Shown one piece after another: positions 1 through 11,900 of a DNA stretch of 64,000 bases; within the stretch, counting starts at the first letter, position 1, and every line of letters begins with the position of its first letter. The notes below the pieces were generated by a model, which saw nothing but the letters and a program-made list of their open reading frames with translations, made no database searches and was not told the DNA's origin. Origin of the DNA: Maylandia zebra (lineage: Eukaryota; Chordata; Actinopteri; Cichliformes; Cichlidae). A program made the translations under genes and the position numbers. The DNA is taken from assembly GCF_041146795.1 (NCBI RefSeq), contig NC_135172.1, positions 16,875,123-16,939,122 on the forward strand. The letters run 5' to 3'.

Positions 1-217
1 CACAGAGTCAGTCTGGCTTTTGAAGTTAAACAGAATGAGACTATCATTGCGTCAGAATCTGACTTTCAGGCTTCCAGTTCAGTAAGACGATGTCCCGTTT
101 TCTATACTTTCTAAATTCTTGCTGTCATAACTAATGGCTGTGAAGATAGCAGCACTATTTATCACTGTCTTTTGCTGCTTACCATGACTATGGTAAATAT
201 GACATGAAGTGACACAG

Positions 218-425
218 GGTGGCTGTAGCTCAGGGGATAGAGCGGGACATGCCAAAAATCCTTGGGAAAGATACTAACCCCAAGTTGCTCTCTCCTAACA
301 AATCCATCGTTAGATAGAAAGCACTTACATAGAAAAAAAATGCTTGTATGAATGTGTGAATGAGGCGAGTTGTGTAAAGTGCCTTAAGTGCGCAGATAAA
401 ATAGAAACGTGCTGCATAAGGACCA
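218..425 (+). repeat. Degenerate tRNA-derived SINE-like copy
   Basis: The stretch starts with GGCTGTAGCTCAGGGGATAG, which resembles a tRNA 5' half with an A box, and continues into a tail containing 'gaatgtgtgaatgaggcg' and 'gtgtaaagtgccttaagtg'. The latter motif resembles the 3' body of the other SINEs here (gtgtaaagcgctttggggtcc near 59600). It is diverged, and its ends are approximate. Confidence 0.5.
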
Positions 426-1794
426 GTTTACCCAAGTATCACAAAAAATGTGATGCTCAAAAAGAGTCGTAGTGACGTAAGCCCGCTGAAACTCAAAGAG
501 TGTTACCAGACCGCACAGACGCTAGATAACAATAATAGCAGATAACATGATAAAAATAGACTTTGGCGTATGCTTATTGGAATGCTTTAGCGAGCGAGTT
601 AAACCAAGTAGATTTGTCTTTCACATGCTGGACGCCAAACTTCTAGCCTGCAGTTTGTGAGATATTTCTGATTTTTTAGACCACCTTTTCAGCAGGACAC
701 CCCGCATTGTAGCACACAGTCATAGTCTATGTGCCTCACATTTACTTTGTTGGGATGTGGTCCCCCTGTGTCCACATAAACATTTATGTAATATTTTAGC
801 ACACGGTGGATAAACAATCTGAACAATCTGGTCATGCTGATGATTTAAGCCAGCCTAATATGACGTTAACATTTCTCAAGCATGTGTTCAACATTATTCA
901 CAAACCTCTCTTTCTTTCGTGTAAGTACTGAAACATTTTAGTGTGGTTGAGACTTCTTGACCCTTCTTTGTAAACGTACTCATACCTGACTGCCTGAGTG
1001 ATGGGCAGCGTTTTATAAAGATCCACCGAATAACTCTTAACATTGGTGCAGGGACTGCTGAGCTATGTGCTGAGACACACAAGCTTGCTTTGCCAGATCA
1101 CCTGATATAGTTAGAGATATCTTTCATCACTGTGGTCCTGAGGCCAGAGACCCACTGAAATCACAAATACAGAAGAGTGGAAACCTTGTCAAAGCCCTGC
1201 GATGTGCAGTAGAGAAGCTGGCTAAGTCAATAAATACTTAAACATCTCTCAGTGGCTACATGCAGGGCACACTTGGCCAGTATAGTTCAAGGCTCGACTG
1301 TTTATTATCTTCTGTGAAACTATCTGATAAAGACTTTAGCTCTTCTGCTTCCTCGGCTCATATGTTGCCCAAAGGCAGCACACTTGGATTAACAGCAGAC
1401 CACGTGGAGCCATGTTGAACCACTTTCAGATCATTTAAACAAGACAGGAGAGATGTGAGGTCTCGAAAACTTGAAATAAAAGGGGGAAACATAACAACAA
1501 TAACTCATTATTAGGATTATAATCCATCAGTAAGTACTAGGTTGAAATATACTAGTGATGATATTGGCTTTCCTCTATTTTAATCAGTTTGTTTCATAAC
1601 CTGAATTAATGTTCACATTAGAAAAGCCAGACTCCGATGTTTTGATGTTTAATTACCAGGCAAAGATTTGCTGCTGCTGTATATTTGTAAACCCTGGAAA
1701 TGGTTGTGTGGACAATTGAAATACTAAAGGACTGGCAAAGTAACTTCAATCATCATTCTGATGCTCAGTTTGAACTTTAGCAGGTCATCTTGAC

Positions 1795-1925
1795 CATGTC
1801 TATGTGCCTAAATGGACTGATTTGCTGCCCTTTGATTGGCTGATAGACACATATTTGCATTAAAAAACACTTTAACAGGTGTACCTAACAAAGTGGTTCG
1901 AGAGTGTACACATATTATAGTGTTG
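1795..1925 (+). repeat. Fragment of a dispersed fish repeat end
   Basis: The segment has 'tgattggctgatagac' followed by 'aacaggtgtacctaacaaagtgg', which I recognise as the terminal part of a common fish interspersed element. No coding part is present. Family assignment is from memory of the motif and is uncertain. Confidence 0.35.
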
Positions 1926-3339
1926 GTCTATAAAAAGCATTTACACAGGATGTAAATGTTTACATCAGGATCCTAAAAGTGAAGAATAAGAACAGAATCT
2001 GTGATAGCGCTGCACACCACCACAAGTGTTCACATAGTTTGAAAACCTTTATCCCATTTTTCTTATGTAAAGTATTATCAAAGAATTTAACCTCTTGTTG
2101 CTGTTCAGATGCAAAATATTGAAGCTGACCATGTGAAAGACCAGATTCATGAAAAGAAAACCGTCTGAAGCGTAAAATGCAATATCCTGGGAAAACACAT
2201 CATAAAAGTTTAATGTATTTGTTGCAAAAATGCCTTTAAAGAGCTGTTTTATTATTGCCCCACCACAAGAATCCTGTCTTTATTACTGGTTCATGTCACT
2301 AATTCTCAGTTACAGTGACGAAAAAACATTTTTATCACTGGAAATGAGGAAATACGTACACATGCAAATCAAATTATCCTAAAGAAACTCGGTAGCACAA
2401 AAAAGCCCAAGAGAAACTTTTTTATTACAAATTATTTACTTACAAATGTTTTAGATTAGATTATACATTTCTCTGAAAATTATACCTAAAGTTCTGTTTA
2501 TTAACAGGGTGGCCAAAGTTTACAGACAGCACACAGAAACAATCATGAATATATATCATGAGAAAATGACAAAAATCTGGAGCTGGTTCAGGAATAGAGA
2601 CAGCAGAAACAGTACAATCTGTATAAACTTCGTACCAGTGAGGAATTCCTGAACTGCATTTTGGTTTTGAGAGATAGCTGCACTAACCCAGTCTTTCTTT
2701 TAGCTTCAAAAGTATTAAAGTATTAAATTGAAGGAATAAAATGTATTCTGTTTCTCACTGGGATTTATTGAGAGATTATATGAAAAGGGGAGGCAAAAAG
2801 GCCTGGATTCAAAATACCATTTTTTATTATTCCAGGAAGCAGCTAACATAGCTAACCGCAGAAAAATATTGCCTTTCTTTGGTTATTAAAGTTAAATCAA
2901 CCATGAAAAAGTTTCCATTTAGAAGCTGCAACCAACTGCAATAACAAAGTGTTTCATTTTCTGCTCATATACATGTTTACAATAAAACATTCGGTAATTA
3001 ATTGCTGACTAGAACATCTGCTCTTTTTCAGACATGTACATAACAAGGATATAATGCAAGACAGGTTTCAGTCCGGGTTTTCCAGATATTAATTTAGTAT
3101 TTTTACTGAAGTGAGTTACGATTTCGCCTGGAATGCAAACCACTACAATAACTTCAATAGGATATTATTGTGTTGTATTACTGTATCACCCCTTAAAACC
3201 CTACAAGTGGACAATGAGACTATTATGGAAATGATACCAGGAATATATCTGAATATCAGCAAAATCACAACCAAACTGTGCAGTGTCTCCCAAAAAAAGG
3301 TGAATCGTAAATGAAAGTGATGTCACTTAAAATCTTTGG

Positions 3340-5936
3340 CTATACCTGTATTTCTGCCTCTAAAAGGCTAGCAGTGAGGGGTCCTGATTCAAGTCTGATC
3401 CCCCCAACTCCAGTGTCTGAGACAACTGGTGAGGCACTGGGGGTCCTTATAGTGAGCGAAGACAGTGATGGGGAGAAATTAGGTGTCATAGCTGAAGGGG
3501 TAAGTCCAGTGTTCCTGGCTAAGGGGGAATAAGCATATTTCCGGTAAGAGGGTCGTCTGACGATGCTTGGCACACGCCCTGGCTTTCGTGGAGGAACGGT
3601 CCTTATGCCCTGCTGTGCTACCCCTGTTATAAGAGGTGGTGGGTACATGAGACAACTCGATTCTGCTGCTAAGTCCTCACGGCCACCTTCAAGTTCCTCA
3701 TCAGGGAGCATCCCAATATCAGTAAATACGGAGGCTAGAGTCTGGAAACGGGGTTCCCAGTCCAAAAGGTAGTCCCAGCAGTAGCTACCTTGCAACTCCT
3801 CGTCTAGAAACACCAGCGAGGAGAGAGAATCTGCAGAAGCCTGGGCTTCAGAAAGGGGGGCGAACCCTTTTATCCCCATGTTCTCCTTTAAATCTCTCAT
3901 CCTGAGTATTCCAGGAAGTAGTCCCTCGCCGCCTCCTTCCTCTTTGAAGTGGTAGAGACTTTCTGTGCTGGCTATCCCTGAGACTAAACATTTATTGACT
4001 GATAAGATGTGCTCTGGTCCTACATCGATGGAACTGCAAGAGATATTATCTCCTAGTAAGGCAGAGTCTGGGATCTCTGTGGACTTCTGGGCAGATTCGT
4101 TTCTTTTACGGCAGGGGTATTCGTTGATCCACTTGATCTCCTGGTCCTCGGCTGTCTCGCCTTCCGCTGAACCTCGCCCGCTCGAGTCTGATGGATTATA
4201 TGGCTTTGAGATGTCCATTTTAGTCACCATGATGCTTGGGCGTGTAATGTCATGCAAAGACATGGAACTTTGTGTTTGGTTATTATGTCTCGTGAGCGAG
4301 CTTGTGCCATGGCTCAAGTGCGTAGCAATGGCAGCAGCCTTTCTGATGGCTGCATCTTTGAGCTTACATCTGAGAACCAAGCTCACAAAAAGGATAAGCA
4401 GAAAGAGAAACATGATTAATGAAACAGTCAAACTGAGCATATGAGTATCCAGGGGGACTCCAGTTAGTGCTTCAGCTGAACTAGAGATATTGACAAAAAC
4501 CAGGCAGGTTGTAGTCCTGGAGCCTAATCTAGGACTAGCTGCAGAAACAACCAGTTCTACCATGTCCTGGCTGCCTGCCCTATGATACACAGGACCAGAA
4601 ACAAAGATAGCCCCAATTGTTCTGTTAATGGAGAAAAAAGGTGATGAATTCACAAGTGAGTACTCCACCACCCCGTCCACACCTCCATCATGGTCCATTG
4701 CCATCACGTAACCGACCGTATCACCAGGCTTGATGTTTTCTGGCAACAGAAAGTGATACTGCTTCTGGGTAAAGACCGGACTAAATTCATCCACTCCCTT
4801 GATATTTACTTGGACTCTCACTGTAGCAGCTTTGTCACCTTTATCTCTGGCTTCCACTATAAAACAGTACTCGCTTTCTCGTTCGTAGTCAAAGGTTTGT
4901 CTGGTGTGAATGTCGCCTGTCAGGGGATCGATGGCAAAGGCCTCCTTCCTCTCTGGGTTACCGCTGCCATAGTTCATGAAGCAGGAGGACATAACAGAGT
5001 AGGTGAGCTGCCCATAAGGGCCTAAGTCATTGTCAACAGCGTGAACAGAACATACATGGGTAAATGCAGGGAGGTTCTCCAGCACAGAACAGTTAACTGT
5101 AGGAAACATGAAATATGGGGTATTGTCATTCTCATCCAACACCGCGATGAAGACAATCGTAAATGCCACTTTATGGTTTTCAGATGATTTGCCACCATCC
5201 GATGCTCTGATGGTGAGGATGTATTTCGAGTCTTTTTCATAGTCGAGAGAGTTGTTGACTACTAAGAGGCCAGACTGAGGATCAAGCTTAAGGTGACCTT
5301 TACTGTTCCCAGAAATTATATCATACCGCACCAGGCCATTGGTTCCGAGGTCGGGATCGTGGGCACTGACCTGGACCAGTTTGGTACCTAACTGGCTGTT
5401 TTCACTTACTTGTGCATGGTACTCTGTGCTGGAAAACACAGGGACATTGTCATTGCAGTCTGTTACAGTCACCATGACGACGGTAGAGCTGTTCAGTGGA
5501 GGCATTCCTCGATCAGAAACGCTCACTGTTAATGCATAGCTCTCAGTAGTTTCACGGTCTAAAGCGTTGCAAAGAACAAGCTTTCCAACATTTTTAATCT
5601 GATTCTCAATCTGAACCATTTTTACTTCCAGACAGAATCTTTTCTCCTCATTTCCTCCGGTGATGGTATAGTCCAAATAGGTATTTTCAGGGCTCCAGTC
5701 TTGGTCCTCTGCAGAAAGAGTCAGCAGGGTAGTGTCTATAGGCGTGTCCTCCGGGACGGTGAGTGTGTATATGTCCTGGTAAAACGAAGGTTCGTGGTCG
5801 TTGGTGTCCAAAATCAGCACGTCTATGGAGGTAACGGTGGAGTGCATAGGATCTCCTCCATCTCTTGCTTCAACCAGAAGATGGATCAGGTTGCTGTTTG
5901 TGATGGCCTTTAAGGGCTTGTTAGTAAAAATAGACC
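3340..5936 (-). CDS. dchs2: dchs2 exon 20: repeats 23-27, membrane helix and cytoplasmic tail
   Basis: This last and largest exon has 865 codons including the stop. It holds linkers [24 protein letters not shown] and a divergent VDEFSPVF, then the membrane-proximal repeat. A membrane helix rich in Leu, Phe and Val is encoded near 4372-4437 and is followed by a basic stop-transfer stretch (RCKLK). The tail of about 343 residues contains acidic and Ser-rich segments, including one with DELEGG, and a Pro/Arg-rich stretch ([20 protein letters not shown]) like the conserved Dachsous tail. The acceptor is TTTTGCAG at 5937-5938. The stop codon is at 3340-3342. Confidence 0.94.
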
Positions 5937-8900
5937 CTGCAAAATAGAATATATTCCCATCAGTTAATGAGTTGCTTTAAAGGACCAGTTGATATTGTTG
6001 TATTGATAATGGTTCTAACATTCATGACTGTTACTAAAGGCAGTAACAGTCACAAACAGGACTATTAGCATATAATCATAGGCTTAAAATAAAGGCTAAA
6101 TTAATATAAAGGCTTTATTCACATCTTTGTTTTTCAACAAGGGGAAATAATTTTTTTTTTTTTTTTTACAATACATCCCTAATATTGCAAAACTCTTTAA
6201 CTCTTTGGAAGTTTAGCCCATAGTTTAGTACTTTGGTTTTGGTTTGGCCTGCAGTCTTCCCAGCTATGACCATCTATGACAGAAATACATTGCTGCATCT
6301 AATAATAAGTTTTAATATATATACTGGCAAGCACGGGAACAAAGATAAAACTTCAGGTAGTCAGTAACATGATTCAAAATGTTGTGGATCCGAATGTCTG
6401 AAACCACATGTAAAAACATGACCAACAAATCTGGTAATAATCAGATATTTTGACAACCCTTAAAACAGAACATAGTAAAACAAGAACACTGAGAGCACAA
6501 CTCCACCGAAGGCCAGGGGCTAAACTAAAACTTAGATGTTTTTATTACAACATGCTGACGTCAGCCTGTTACGGTGTCTTTGTGACATCATAAGGCGTTA
6601 CATTGAAAACCTAAAGAGTAAGTTGTACAGCTCCCTCCATGCCCTTTCATACGATATATTACTCAAAATGGTTACTTGAAATTATTTTTCCAAGGTCAAC
6701 TTTGATCTTTGGCGCTAACAACAAAGGTCAAATGTTTAGCCAACCAAGGCAGTCATGCCACCCGAGGTCTAATATGAGGTTGTGGAATTTGAAGACGATC
6801 TATAAAAAAATGTGGGTAAAATAAAGTTTTACTGACTTTAGTGTGACCATGAGTTGGAGCTGTTTTTGGTATCTACCCCTCCTCCTCTCGGTAGGGAGAA
6901 CAATATAATATTTTTGTAAAGCAAGATTTGTTAGATGAAAAGTAATCAGAAGATCACTACATCAAGCCCGACGGACAGAAAACTTCATCACAGATATAGA
7001 AATGACTAAATCAAGTGTAATCTGTAAAGCACCCATAGTGATTTCTAAACAAACTGTTCTTCTCTCAGCTTATGGTAGCAACCGAAATGTGTATACAAGA
7101 AAACAAAGACTAGAGATAATGACTCTGCCATGGAAGAAAAATCCACAGTGCAACATGCTGGTGGGAACTTTCAAGGGTTTTTTTTGGTTATTTTGGAGTT
7201 GGTCACTTTCCCTGAATGGACTTCATCTGACCCAGGAGGAGCAGCACAACACCAGATGCTTCATTTTTCTTTGTGAAGATGGATTAACAGACTCAATGCA
7301 GCAGAATAATGATCCCAATGCACACTGGATATTTCAAGAAGCACTCGGAGACTAAGAAACCTTTCTTAGTCTCCGAGTGCAATCCTGATATGAAAAGAAG
7401 CTCATATCAGGAAGCAAATAAATACATGGTTATATGGTCATTTAGACCAAAATATTCTTCACTGAATTCAAAGACCTGGCCTTCAGTTTAAGAAATATAC
7501 AGTTGAAGGATTTGCTCCTCTTAAGATCAGTGTATTGTAACAATCTATCAATTTATTAAGGGTTAAATCAAAACTACCGTGGTCATTAGACACAGCATTG
7601 CAACATTATTTCCATGTGCTGACTGGAAGGGCAATTTTCTTGGTGAAATGCAACAAAGTGTCTGTTCATCTAATTTATTATTCCACTTCAGTGCCACTTA
7701 AGGTTTTCTACAGGACGATTGCATTCACTCTGAGGCTCTACTCTAACAGAGACACACCGTACCACAGAAAACACCATACTCGGCAACATTGCTGCAAATT
7801 TCCATTAGTGCATCTCACCACAAAACAGGGCAAATGCATTTCTCTGATATTAAATTTGGGGTTCAAACCTGGTAAAAGCCCATAAATTACTCTTAAGTGA
7901 AAGAGAACTGGCCAGAACTGAGGGGAGCTGGTTTGGTTTCAGCTATGTAGGATTTATCTTCTTTCTTGGGTTTAGGGATTCTTAAAAGGGAGATAATAAC
8001 ACAGGCACGGCTCATCCAAAGCACTCTATCTTGCTGACTTCTAATCGGCTTTTTTTCGCTCTTGTCCAAGAACCTCACTAGCACAAGACTTCAAAAATAT
8101 ATTTCCACATTGCTAAAATGCTACTGGCAGAAGAAAAAGTCCAAGTATCATTTCCTGCTGTATCCTGAGCTGCTCCCAGTCAGGTTTTCAGTGTGCCGTT
8201 GGTTAAGGCATGCATGACTTTAACTGTGCAAGTAAAGATACCTTCAATGTAGAGAGCAACTCCTAAATATAGAAATCATACCACTAGACAGTCATAACAT
8301 TTGATATCAGTAGAGTATGAGTATAGAGTATAGTAACTCTGGTATACTTAGATACTGCATGTGCCATATACATGTGCGCAAAGAGTATAGAGTAATCGTT
8401 TGCTGTCAGTGTTCATACATCATGTATGGGAGCACTTTCCCTTTTCATGAGTTGCACCGTTCCTTACCATCCTCTGGCTGGATGTAAAAGCCTTGCAGGG
8501 GAGATGAAAGCAGTCTGTAGTTGATCTTGCCATTGAGTTCAGAATCTCTGTCGGTAGCTGACACGGACACGACAAACGTGTCTGCTGAGACCAGCTCTGA
8601 TAACTCCACCTCCAAGAGAAAAACAAAGAGCAAATCACATCTGCAGAAAGTTTTCTGAATCTACTGAAAGTTTTTACTCTTTACATATTCCACCTCCTTT
8701 TCTAACTTTCATTCAATTAGGCCACGGGCTTTTAGGAAAATGATCCAATCCAAACTTTGATGAGTTATTATATATGTGGTGCTGGTATATGGTATATAAG
8801 GTGCTGTCCAGAAGAGCGCAGGCCTCTGCTAGAGGGGGGAATATTTATTTTATATCTATATATCTATATATATGGGGGAATATTTTGAGTACCACATAAT

Positions 8901-11900
8901 TAAGATTATGAATGCTTTCAACCATCTGACTGAAAAATCTTGTATCTGCACCTGGTAGGAGTCCTGGGTGAACGCTGGAGCGTTGTCATTGACATCGAGC
9001 ACTTGAACTTTAACCTCTCCATTGGTCTGGTGAATTGAGTCAGATGCCCAGACCGTCAGAGTGTACTCTGTCTGCTCCTCATAGTCCAGGGCTCGAGTCA
9101 GGGTAATGACGCCAGTATACCGGTCGATAGCAAAGGGAATATTGGTGCTGCTGTTGTCTGAGAAGCTGTAGGTGATAGTCGAGCTCAGGTCAACGTCATT
9201 TGCAGTCACTTGGGTCACCATGTATCCTGCTGGCAGATCTAGGCAGAGAATAGCAGATTGTAGTTTAAACTACAATGAACTTGGATTTAAATCTTGTCCT
9301 ACAAAAACTGTAAGTATTGATGTACTGAAGAGATTCTGCCATTCAAAGAAATGGAAGAGCAGTGCATTGACAGGAGTTAGGCTTACTCTCAGTTATAAGT
9401 ACAGGATCCATGGGGGGAATGGCAGGGCTGTTGTCGTTGACATCTACCACTTGGACCCTAACGGTGGCGGTGCTGCTCAGTGGAGGATTCCCCCTGTCTG
9501 CTGCCTGTAGAACCAGCCTGTAATATAGAAAGGTAGGAAATTAGCAAATAATACAACTGAGCTTTAGTCAAATTCTCAAATCCATTTTTCAGCTGAGCGG
9601 GCCTGTTGACTCAGAGTAAAACAGAGTTTCTTGGTTACACCCACAATCACAAAGATATAATCCTGTTTTATTGTAATGTGGAGGAGGAAAAGTTAGTCAA
9701 GTCTTATTCCATCCAAGGTATGGACATTGAGGCTGTGGACAGCTACAGGTACCTTGGTGTTCATCTGAACAATAGACTGGACTGGACTCATAACTCAGAC
9801 GCCCTCTACAGGAAAGGGCAGAGCAGGCTGTACCTGCTGCGGAGACTCAGGTCGTTTGGAGTGGAGGGCCCACTCCTGAAGAAATTCTATGACTCTGTTG
9901 TGGCTTCTGCTATCTTTTATGGCGTGGTCTGCTGGGGCGGCAGCATCTCTGCTGGGGACAGGAAGAGACTGAACAGGGTGATCCGAAGGGCCAGCTCTGT
10001 TCTAGGATGCCCTCTGGACCCAGTGGAGGTGGTGAGTGACAGGAGAACGGCGGCTAAGCTGTCATCCCTGATGGACAACGTCTCCCACCCCATGCAGCAG
10101 ACTGTGACAGCACTGAGCAGCTCCTTCAGTGGGAGACTGCGGCACCCACGGTGTGGGACGGAGAGATTTCGCAGGTCTTTCCTCCCCACTGCTGTCAGAC
10201 TCCATAATAAAGACTTTAACTGATCAAGCACACACATCCATACATATGCAATAATACTAAGTGCAATAATCCTTTCTGTCATCGTTGTATTTTTACTCAG
10301 TTGTATATAGTATTTGTATTTGTATTCTATTTTTATCTTATTGTATATTTATTTTATTCTACTGTATATAGTATTTTATTTTATTCTATTCTGTACAGTT
10401 GTGTACTGTATTTATTCTTATTGTATTCTAATTTTTGCCTCATAACTTTTGCACTGTCCACTTCCTGCTGTGACAAAACAAATTTCCCACGTGTGGGACT
10501 AATAAAGGTTATCTTATCTTATCTTATTCCTTTCTGCCTTTCAAAGAAATGGAAGACCAGTGCAGTGAAGAGGGTTAGGCTTACTGTCAGTTGTAACTAC
10601 AGGCTCCATGGGTGGCTTAATTCAGATTTATTACGTTGTCTTGGCCCCTTCTTGTAAAAGAGACAAATCAGTACTTTGTAAAAAAAAAACCCCAAAAAAA
10701 CCAAACTGCTGCTACCTTGAATCCTGAAAATCTTCACCTGTAGTCATGGTAGAAAAAAGTACGCCCTCTTTCAGTTCTAACATTTTACAAATAAAAATAA
10801 AATAAAAATAATCTGGTCCTTAGCAGGTCTTAAGATCAGATAAATACAACCTCAGATGAGCAACAACACATTACACCATATCATTAGTTATTTATCAAAA
10901 CTAAGCCAAACCGTGTGTGAAAAACCTCAGCACACTCCATCATTCAGTAGCTTGTAGCACCAACTTTGGCAGCAACAACCTGAACTAATCGTTTTTGTAT
11001 GACTTTATCAGCCTCTCACATGGTAGTGGAGGAAATTTGGCTCATTCTGCAATGTTTTTTCAGCTTATTGAGGTTTGAGGTACTTTGTTTGTGCACAGCT
11101 CTCTTAAGGTCCTGCCACAGCATTTCTATCAGTATGAGGTCTGGACTTTCACTGAGTCACTGCAACGCCTTCATTCTTTTCCCTTTTGTTTTGTAGATTT
11201 GCTGCTGTGCTTGGGATCTATTTCCTGTTACATGACCCAATTTCAGACTTCACCTGTCAGGCACATGGCCTCATATTTGAGTCTAGATGACTTGGTATAC
11301 GAGGTGCCCAGGTCCCAAATCACCACACACTTGACTATTGCTAATATGCTGTGTGTGGTTTTCACCTAACAAGACATTTGATCTTATCTGTCCAGCAGAC
11401 ATTGTTCCAGAAGTTTTGCAGCTCAGGAGGCAGAGTGGGTGCAATATGCCCCGTTTTGTGATTTATCTGATATTGTATTTATCCGAGCTTAAGACCTGCT
11501 AAGAACCAGATCATTTTTATTATATCCTGATACGTAAAAGCTTAGAAATGAAAGAAGGTGTATCTTCTTTTCACCAGGACTGTAGGAAGATTGTAAAATG
11601 CCACCAAAATAATTGCTGTACTACGCCAGTTAAAATGCTTTAACATTTACGAAGAAGTGAAGTAGAAGAAACATGCAACTGTAGCTGATTCCATTTTGGA
11701 AGTAGAATCAATTTTATGTGTGCAATAAAGTTTTACTTAATATTTTTTATTGAGCAGTTTGAGCATACTTGTATGATGGAGTGATCTCGCGGTCCAGTAA
11801 AACATTGGTCGCAAGGATTCCTCGTACAGAGTCCAAAATGAAAGCTCCATTAAGGTTACCAGAGAGAATGGAGTATTCAATCTGGCCGTTCATGCCGCTG

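Larger units (their letters stand above)
1..3339. other. Noncoding 3' flank of dchs2
   Basis: No convincing exon was found on either strand. The region is AT-rich, with stop codons in all frames and short unrelated open frames only. It contains a SINE-like copy near 218-425 and a repeat end near 1795-1925. The part closest to 3340 should include the dchs2 3' untranslated region, but I could not fix its poly(A) site. Confidence 0.6.

Noticed and set aside
3965-4444. Plus-strand open frame of 159 codons
   Set aside because: It lies antisense within the last dchs2 exon, has no recognisable domain, and is explained by the coding bias of the opposite strand.
7002-7355. Plus-strand open frame with a [10 protein letters not shown] motif
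   Set aside because: It faintly recalls a Tc1 catalytic region, but the rest of the frame does not match and no ends were found; kept only as a hint beside the hairpins.
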